In this document: positions 61,101-64,000 of the stretch, one piece after another
Position numbering within the stretch: the first letter of the stretch is position 1
How the letters are laid out: each line of letters opens with the position of its first letter
NCBI GenBank assembly: GCA_958298945.1
Contig: OY282609.1
Location: 60,422,220-60,486,219 of the forward strand
Direction of reading: 5' to 3'
Length of the DNA: 64,000 nucleotides
Origin: Atherix ibis
Taxonomy: Eukaryota; Arthropoda; Insecta; Diptera; Athericidae
Position numbers and translations under genes: made by a program
Notes under the pieces: generated by a model
Seen by the model: only the letters and a program-made list of their open reading frames with translations
What the model was told of the DNA's origin: nothing
Database searches by the model: none

Positions 61101-64000
61101 ACTTGTTTTGTCTAAAAAAATTTCAATTAATATAAAGTTTTACAGAAAGAATATTCCAAAATGGATTTTTAAAAATGCTCAAAAAATTTCAGACAGTAAT
61201 CAGGGTAATGAATGCTTTCCTCAACAATTATTCCGAAATTCTGGACATACAAACTTCTCAAAATTTATATTGAGCAAACCACACTAACTGATTTTCTTTT
61301 CGGTAATCAATCTTGTCCTTCATGACATTTCTGTGGTGTTTTAACCATTCTCCATATTTTCAATTATTGTCACTTAACCCAGAAATTATTATTGATTTGG
61401 ATTCCATGCCTACTTTCCAAGCCCACTCTAGAACATTTAACAATCACTGACTTTTCCCACCAACTAACTATCAACCAATTTCAAGTAGCTCTAAGGTTGT
61501 GGCGTTAAAAGTGCCCCTTAGCTTTTATATCAAAGACCATCAGGGAACATTTTAGTTGAAATAGAAGCCGCCTATTTCCTATAAGTGGCTTCTTATATCA
61601 GGCAGGAATTCTGTAGGAGCTGTTCTAAGCCAGCGAACGTAGACATTTCAAAGTAAACTTAAAAATAAAATAAAATTATAGTAAGCAAATATCAAAACTA
61701 AAGATCGTTAGGATTGTCAAACGTTAAGTGTAGAATCTGAATATGACAACAAAAAAAAACAATACGATTATTAGAAATTTTACTAAATTATCTTTATTTG
61801 TTAAAATAAGATTATTTTTTGCTATTTAACAATTGGAATTTTATGTTTCCATCCAAAAAATTGTGAATTTACTTAACGGAAAATTGAAGAAGTTGTGAAA
61901 TTGAAATTTACCATGAATCTTCGACACTAGAAAACTGAACATTTCTGTTAACACCCACTATGGGAATATCCAAAAGAGTTAAAAAAAATTGTTACACTAG
62001 TATTTTTAGTATTTACAAAAAGTAAGCCAATTAGAAAATTTCATGAATTCATAAGTTATCAAGAAATTATGACACAAATTTATTATGAAAATTTTCCCCT
62101 TTCATCAACATTTTAATTACTGCAATTTACTTTTCGTACACACTCTGTCACTTAAAGTCACGCTACATCCGCTTAACGGACAAGTTTTTCAGTTACTACC
62201 ACCTCTATCCGGTTTTCCCATCTACGTAAGTTGAAACAACCACTATTGAGCCCATTCATAAAGTGTATCTTGAAAAGAGGCATTTTAAAATCTTGTATTT
62301 GAGTAACACCGAAAACCACGATAATAATTGTGAGTATAGAAATAAAAGTTTTGTACAGTAGCGTAAAAGAATTCCAAGAATTTCTCTATCATCATACACA
62401 CTTCGTCCCAACTAGAGCCTGTATGAGGTAAAAAAGTTTGTGAACTACTTGAAAGTTTAACGATGGAATAATCAAAGTGTCCCGAATGTCACAATCACTT
62501 AACACTTTCGAAGACAACTAACTGCATTGAAGTTTTAATATCGTTTTATCAGGCAACTGCTGCAAATGGGGATACTGCATTGCATTTGGCTGCACGACGG
62601 CGGGATGTTGACATGGCGCGAATATTGGTTGATTATGGAACCAATGTTGACACGCAAAATGGCGAAGGACAAACACCATTGCACATTGCTGCCGCCGAAG
62701 GAGATGAAGCTCTACTCAAATATTTTTATGGTGTTCGAGCATCCGCCTCCATACCAGACAATCAAGGTGGGTAATATAATGTTATGATTGGCATAGAGGG
62801 CAAATATTGGTGCCGCCTAGCTTCGAATTTATAAGAATACTTTTAAATAATTTCAAGATCGAACACCAATGCATTTGGCTGCTGAAAAAGGACACGCGCA
62901 CGCTATTGAAATATTGGCAGATAAGTTTCGTGCCAGTATCTACGAACGCACCAAAGATGGAAGTACCTTAATGCATATAGCATCCTTGAATGGACATTCT
63001 GATTGTGCCACTATGCTCTTTCGTAAGGGCGTCTACCTTCACATGCCAAACAAACGTGGTGCGAGGAGTATACACACAGCTGCCAGATACGGTCATACGG
63101 GAATTATAAACACCCTTTTACAAAAAGGCGAAAAAGTAGATGCGACAACAAATGTAAGAGTGGAACCTCACGAACTCATTCAAAGTTCTCTTCTAATCAT
63201 AAACATAACTTCCAGGATAATTGGACAGCACTCCATATAGCAGTCGAATCAGGTAAGCCAGCGGTTGTAGAGACTTTGCTTGGTTTCGGTGCTGATGTCC
63301 ATGTACGTGGTGGACGTCTTAAGGAGACACCTTTGCATATAGCAGCGAGAGTTAAAGATGGTGACAAGTGTGCTGTGATGCTTCTTAAATCAGGCGCATC
63401 TCCCAACAAGGCAACGGACGATGGTCAAACGCCAGTACACGTCGCGGCTCGGCATGGCAATTTAGCGACATTAGCACAGCTAATCGAAGATGGGGGGGAT
63501 GCACTGAGAAAATCGAATGTAAGCGCCAGACGCAAGTTCAATTCACTAACAATCAATTTTCGCACTGAATATAAATAAAAATGCACTTATGCACAGCTAA
63601 CACACTCCTTTGCATTAGATGAACCGTTAAGCTTCCGCTACTAAAATGTAATCAGAAATTTTCACTTATAAAAGCTAGCGCATCTCAGTCGAGTAAATGT
63701 GTTTTAGTAATACTTTCAATTAATCCATAGATAGGAGAAACGCCACTCCACTTAGCATGTCGTAACTGCCATCCAGAAACCGTGAAGCACCTGATAACGG
63801 CGGTTCAAGATTTGCATGGTAACGAAATGGCAGCAAAGTACATCAATACCGAAAATAATGACGGAGCCACCGCATTGCACTATGCTTGCGAAATAACTAA
63901 ACCGGAGGTGAAGATCCCCGAATCCGACAAGGAGATTGTCCGTCTGCTATTGGAGAGTGGCGCGGACGTATCGATTTGCACAAAGCAGACGGTCGAGACT
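27771..64000 (+). CDS. nompC: NompC/TRPN mechanotransduction channel, 5' part of gene (exons 1-9, incomplete)
   Basis: Encodes the N-terminal part of NompC, the cation channel that opens when mechanosensory cilia of bristles, chordotonal organs and larval dendrites are deflected. The family protein has a long cytosolic ankyrin spring (29 repeats in Drosophila), a linker, six membrane helices and a TRP domain; only the N-terminal tail and roughly the first dozen ankyrin repeats fall here. Coding exons: 27771-28130, 30718-30819, 49277-49378, 51286-51402, 57694-57786, 62553-62766, 62858-63153, 63216-63518 and 63731-64000 (continuing off the window). All junctions are GT-AG and phases agree, so the nine pieces give one open frame with no stop. 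The identification is from recognised resemblance to Drosophila NompC (for example DPKDETSSNGDKK, DNYNVLHIAAMFSREDVVK). An alternative first exon lies at 57385. Confidence 0.95.
28131..30717 (+). other. nompC: nompC intron 1
   Basis: 2.6 kb, AT-rich, GTAAGT to TTATAG. No gene or transposon recognised inside. Confidence 0.8.
30718..30819 (+). CDS. nompC: nompC exon 2 (first ankyrin repeat)
   Basis: 34 codons, phase 0 at both ends: ATGMTPLMLAVKDNRTPLL and DRLIELGSDVGARNN. Acceptor ATTATAG, donor GTAAGT. The length of one ankyrin repeat and the TPLMLA core show it is a single repeat unit. Too short to appear as an isolated open frame. Confidence 0.93.
32008..32816 (-). mobile_element. Tc1-like element, internally deleted copy
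   Basis: The left terminus (AGGATTTTCGAAAAGGAGTG from 32008) corresponds to that of the copy at 59737; the right terminus is shortened (TAGAAACCCTATA). Minus-strand transposase ends are seen: DLVEKVLENWVHRI and the C-terminal FNDVLFSR, then a segment with the catalytic DGATCHTA-like block near 32375-32410. Near 32659 the sequence jumps from GGAAGTGAG to GCGCACGAAAAG, removing the middle N-terminal half present in the 59.7-kb copy. Non-autonomous. Confidence 0.8.
33606..33677. repeat. Perfect 32-bp-arm inverted repeat at a transposase breakpoint
   Basis: 33606-33637 is the exact reverse complement of 33646-33677, with an 8-base loop (CTTGAGTC). The right arm overlaps the transposase sequence TQELKPLDYM; the left arm is its inverted copy, replacing the missing N-terminal part. 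Confidence 0.95.
33639..34190 (+). mobile_element. Tc1-like transposase fragment (different subfamily)
   Basis: Reads LTQELKPLDYMKRRMF, AHFWLNGFVNKQNMRYW, HPQKVIVWCGFHADGVIGPFFF, VNGERYRDMLQ and MWFQQDGTTSHTAGET, then loses frame near 34100; the WPPRSCDLTPLD block follows at 34120-34157 in another frame. The first catalytic motif (SDEAHF) is altered (HDDFEAHF). A direct repeat of CGAGATCTTGTGATTTAACA at 34127-34147 and 34165-34185 marks a small duplication after it. No terminal repeats were found, and the left end is the hairpin described separately. Confidence 0.8.
36869..37775 (+). mobile_element. Mariner, family C, internally deleted
   Basis: Termini AAAAGTCTGTTCCAAAAGTA (left) and the complement of CGAGGTCTGTTCAAAAAGTA (right, ending 37775) with TA at both ends. 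About 0.9 kb. Plus-strand transposase remnants: IAKELLDSVRDNPNLLQRV near 37083-37143, ARQVRSNAKVLL, GVVYHEFLPQGRTVYKEYYLQVMRK, KTKTNWLLPFLP and LPYSPDLAPCNFFLF. The first catalytic block is altered (TDDE) and the second is missing, as in the copy at 8484-9698, so this deletion may be old and shared. Its right end abuts a Tc1-like fragment. Confidence 0.82.
37781..38354 (-). mobile_element. Tc1-like element, truncated and internally deleted
   Basis: Related to 59737-61038 along its whole length. The side next to the mariner is truncated; the other end keeps the terminus (CTTATTGGAAAATCCTATA). Between GGATTTTCTTC and GCACGAAAAGTTGC near 38172 a block of roughly 450 bp is missing relative to the 59.7-kb copy. 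Transposase pieces (FQQDGATCHTA-like, WPPRSCDLTPLD) are readable on the minus strand but broken. Confidence 0.78.
38446..38530. repeat. Short imperfect tandem duplication
   Basis: GGAAGACTAATGGCTATTAG occurs at 38446 and again at 38478, and GCTATTAGTGCACAATAACT occurs twice in the same stretch. A local duplication with no sign of function. Confidence 0.75.
38531..44880. other. Intron sequence without recognised features
   Basis: About 6.3 kb of AT-rich nompC intron 2. Includes an AAT/AGT microsatellite near 39630. Small open frames (40485-40751, 42024-42221, 42940-43272, 43679-43936) show no motif. Confidence 0.45.
44890..45590 (-). pseudogene. Non-LTR retrotransposon RT, C-terminal half (relic)
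   Basis: The minus strand reads DIDIICRLEKAVREPFTNIE directly after the mariner junction, the sequence that normally follows the catalytic (A)DD box, then a frameshift and LHINEGKTKYIVQRRRR (RT block GLxINExKTKYM), LVLPVLMYFSESWVLGK (the VLTYGSETW-like block) and NWLQWAKHLK...DEPRPKSRF at the C-terminus (the RWLGHV...RGRP-like end). Several stops and shifts. It is a different lineage from the jockey copy at 94-1687. The other half lies at 46745-47010. Confidence 0.72.
45591..46420 (-). mobile_element. Mariner, family C, nested in a retrotransposon, left end lost
   Basis: The right terminus (complement of CGAGGTCTGTTCAAAAAGTA) ends at 46420 followed by TATA. The left end starts abruptly at AATCCCCACCGGATATTATA, missing the terminal repeat and ~100 bp. 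Minus-strand transposase remnants: FEDWKNVGTSV, EIKTASKEELNKI, FLFPKLKSPMKG and HTH pieces KINCADGFGMLTVAYGEATL and DEVKKIVLANR. The middle is deleted, with a perfect hairpin at the junction (45945-45989). It sits where the catalytic region of the surrounding RT should be. Confidence 0.82.
45945..45989. repeat. Perfect 19-bp-arm hairpin at mariner deletion junction
   Basis: CATTCGACCGAACTTGGCG at 45945-45963 is repeated in exact inverted form at 45971-45989, with the 7-base loop CTTTTTT. In the fuller copy (8969-9250) the first arm is followed by transposase coding sequence; here the inverted copy is inserted instead and joins sequence about 240 bp further on. Confidence 0.93.
46745..47010 (-). 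pseudogene. Non-LTR retrotransposon RT, N-terminal block (relic)
   Basis: Minus-strand reading CNNYRGITLPSTIYKIFYAI is the classic RT fingerprint CDNYRGITLLxxxYKIFxxIL, followed by PFGQKLYWPIPERLHLRENR, matching the QxGFRxxRST region in degraded form, and ILEKLLEYGQLIHHLF-like text. In the same orientation as 44890-45590 and probably the same element, split by the mariner. The 46425-46744 interval between them is too degraded to read. Confidence 0.68.
47355..48636 (-). mobile_element. Mariner, family A, complete ends, inactive
   Basis: Termini CCAGGTGTATAAGTTTAAAT and complement of CCAGGTGTATAAGCTTAAAT with TA on both sides (47353-47354, 48637-48638); 1282 bp. The minus-strand transposase has a long open section (48376-47765): DNALSETTCRDWFRRFKDG, EQLGITQAAISIPLRAIG, RIVTGEEKWIYFENPK (first block, catalytic D changed to E), RPNRFGRNTMLCVWWDQQGIVYYEMLKPGE. 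Then frames break near 47820; KNGPKLLGDTQLVS (corrupted KMVQNYLETLNW), APSDYHLFLSMGHALAE and KLPERWVKCIASEGKYF follow to the end. A stop in the N-terminus (PEK followed by TAG) also disables it. Confidence 0.88.
49277..49378 (+). CDS. nompC: nompC exon 3 (ankyrin repeat)
   Basis: 34 codons, phase 0: DNYNVLHIAAMFSREDVVK and ILLGKRGVDAFSTGG. Acceptor TTCTTCCAG, donor GTAAGT. One ankyrin repeat; nearly the same as the fly sequence. Confidence 0.94.
49379..51285 (+). other. nompC: nompC intron 3
   Basis: 1.9 kb, AT-rich. No gene or transposon recognised. Confidence 0.8.
51286..51402 (+). CDS. nompC: nompC exon 4 (ankyrin repeat)
   Basis: 39 codons, phase 0: SRAQTAVHLVASRQTGTATS, ILRALLAAAGKDIRLKTDG. 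Acceptor TTTATAG, donor GTAAGT. Too short to stand out as an open frame; recognised from the conserved repeat. Confidence 0.94.
52190..52460. repeat. Degenerate ~20-bp minisatellite
   Basis: About a dozen variants of a unit resembling CGTCAAATGATCTAATCAGT occur one after another, for example CATCAAATGATCTGATCCGT, CGCCAAGTGACGTAATCGCC and CGGCAAATAACTTAATTTGT. Divergence between units is high. Confidence 0.75.
52821..54040 (-). mobile_element. Mariner, family D, near full length, inactive
   Basis: Termini GGGTGTATAACTTAAAAATG (left) and, reversed, CGGTGTATTACTTAAAAATG (right). The minus-strand transposase keeps all three catalytic aspartates: IITGDEKWIHYDN, IIFHHDNTRPHVARP, PPYSPDLAPSDYHLF. 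It is broken by loss of the start-codon region with a small local duplication (TGATTTACTTCT twice, near 53850-53880), a deletion of ~20 bp near 53726 (GDFDQVSQKSL frame shift), a frame break near 53330 at TAA in place of a tryptophan codon, and small deletions near 52915 and 53000. Very similar to the copy at 21220-22419. Confidence 0.9.
55529..55542 (+). repeat. 14-base G homopolymer
   Basis: A run of 14 G in AT-rich intron sequence. Length may be unreliable in sequencing. Confidence 0.9.
57385..57786 (+). CDS. nompC: Candidate alternative first exon of nompC (short isoform)
   Basis: An ATG at 57385 opens a 134-codon frame that runs without a stop through the exon 5 acceptor (CACAG, 57693) and continues in the exon 5 frame to the same donor (GTAAGTG). 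The 103 novel residues are MESSGSVNTNEKGASVTATF, then an alanine/asparagine/serine-rich region, the basic stretch SGVKTRQTGRAKMALQKFAK, and LERRYSWQKLIRDIVNSQ ending directly before RGKIPLLLAVEAGNQS. A protein made from here would lack the exon 1 tail and the first ankyrin repeats (exons 2-4). The ATG lies in an A-rich leader like that of exon 1. Inference from frame continuity and composition; transcript evidence is required. Confidence 0.7.
57694..57786 (+). CDS. nompC: nompC exon 5 (ankyrin repeat)
   Basis: 31 codons, phase 0: RGKIPLLLAVEAGNQSMCRE, LLSSQTADQLK. Acceptor TTCACAG, donor GTAAGTG. Joined to exon 4 this restores KTDG-RGKIPLLL as in the fly protein. Confidence 0.94.
59737..61038 (-). 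mobile_element. Tc1-like element, fullest copy of its family, inactive
   Basis: Termini AGGCTTTTCGAATAAGAGTG (left) and, reversed, AGGGTTTTCCAATTAGAGTA (right) next to TA; about 1.3 kb. The minus-strand transposase starts at 60927 (MERYTQEQCLQIIPFYYQNN), with HTH text RSPIATFRALLPFYGRNNHP, then broken frames through the middle. From 60343 it reads MIVWCGFWSGGIIGPYFFRN, VNGERYISMITNF, IWFQQDGDTCHTARATTELL (second D) and WPPRSCDLTPLDYFL (third D), followed by a stop where a W-G pair is expected. The first catalytic block (SDEAHFHLSG) is readable near 60425-60455. Deleted derivatives lie at 32.0 and 37.8 kb. Confidence 0.88.
61190..61680 (+). pseudogene. Probable non-LTR retrotransposon 3' tail relic
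   Basis: Near 61280-61375 the plus strand reads LTDFLFGNQSCPS, a TGA, then HFCGVLTILHIFNYC, resembling the CxxC...TxxHxxxxC motif downstream of RNase H in jockey/R1-type elements. About 300 bp later the sequence runs into AAAAATAAAATAAAAT near 61660, compatible with a retroelement A-tail. The reading is interrupted and the rest is not recognisable. Confidence 0.4.
62553..62766 (+). CDS. nompC: nompC exon 6 (ankyrin repeats)
   Basis: Begins ATAANGDTALHLAARRRDVD (phase 0) and ends in the codon for D after SASIPDNQ (phase 1). Two ankyrin repeats: GDTALHLAAR and GQTPLHIAAAEGDEAL. Acceptor TTTTATCAG, donor GTGGGT, a weaker but acceptable splice site. Confidence 0.94.
62858..63153 (+). CDS. nompC: nompC exon 7 (ankyrin repeats)
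   Basis: Phase 1 in, phase 0 out. Reads DRTPMHLAAEKGHAHAIEIL, GSTLMHIASLNGHSDCATML, ARSIHTAARYGHTGIINTLL and QKGEKVDATTN: three ankyrin repeats. Acceptor TTTCAAG, donor GTAAGA. Confidence 0.95.
63216..63518 (+). CDS. nompC: nompC exon 8 (ankyrin repeats)
   Basis: 101 codons, phase 0. DNWTALHIAVESGKPAVVET, GRLKETPLHIAARVKDGDK, DDGQTPVHVAARHGNLATLA: three repeats. Acceptor CTTCCAG, donor GTAAGC. The preceding intron is only 62 bp. Confidence 0.95.
63731..64000 (+). CDS. nompC: nompC exon 9 (partial, runs off window)
   Basis: Starts IGETPLHLACRNCHPETVKH after the acceptor CCATAG (fly: TGETPLHMACR), continues NNDGATALHYACEITKPEVK and ESDKEIVRLLLESGADV, and is still open at 64000. Two ankyrin repeats plus the start of a third. 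Confidence 0.94.
   Translation, partial: MGETPLHLACRNCHPETVKHLITAVQDLHGNEMAAKYINTENNDGATALHYACEITKPEVKIPESDKEIVRLLLESGADVSICTKQTVET

Larger units (their letters stand above)
57787..62552 (+). other. nompC: nompC intron 5
   Basis: 4.8 kb, with a Tc1-like element (59737-61038) and a probable retrotransposon tail (61190-61680). No host gene inside. Confidence 0.8.

Noticed and set aside
1..64000. CRISPR array, operon or prokaryotic island
   Set aside because: The repeats found are transposons, minisatellite or microsatellites; genes have spliceosomal introns, so bacterial systems are not expected and none was seen.

Overview
The window is nuclear DNA of an insect, most probably a fly (Diptera). 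It is AT-rich, its genes are split by short GT-AG introns and a few very long ones, and it is crowded with Tc1/mariner transposons and broken non-LTR retrotransposons. The strongest anchor is the 5' part of nompC (TRPN), the mechanotransduction channel; its predicted protein follows the Drosophila protein closely along the ankyrin repeats. The species cannot be named from sequence alone.

Layout. 1-1.7 kb: a 5'-truncated jockey-type retrotransposon with its target-site duplication. 2.7-4.0 kb, minus strand: a three-exon gene for a small GPI-anchored Ly6/uPAR three-finger protein. 4.9-10.6 kb: an RNase H relic, a mariner fragment, two further mariners, and a triplicated mariner/retrotransposon chimera. 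11.1-13.0 kb and 17.9-19.9 kb: two direct-repeat paralogues of an ACSF2-type acyl-CoA synthetase with the same exon structure, whose last ~680 bp are almost identical. Between and after them lie a Himar-like mariner, another mariner pair member and a Tc1/mariner-superfamily element (14-15, 15.6-16.9, 21.2-22.4 and 23.3-24.6 kb).

27.8 kb to the end, plus strand: nompC. I place nine coding exons, all with consistent splice phases, plus an alternative first exon at 57.4 kb that opens directly into exon 5. The gene continues past position 64000. Its introns 2, 4 and 5 (18.5, 6.3 and 4.8 kb) hold Tc1-like copies, mariners, retrotransposon relics and a degenerate ~20-bp minisatellite.

The host genes form no pathway or operon: a membrane-anchored Ly6 protein, two fatty-acid-activating enzymes, and a mechanosensory channel. 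The unusual content is the possible short nompC isoform, the homogenised 3' ends of the synthetase pair, and the repair scars in the transposons (perfect hairpins at deletion junctions, a shared internal-deletion breakpoint, tandem triplication of a nested insertion). No transposase here is fully intact. I saw no rRNA gene, no convincing tRNA and no CRISPR array.
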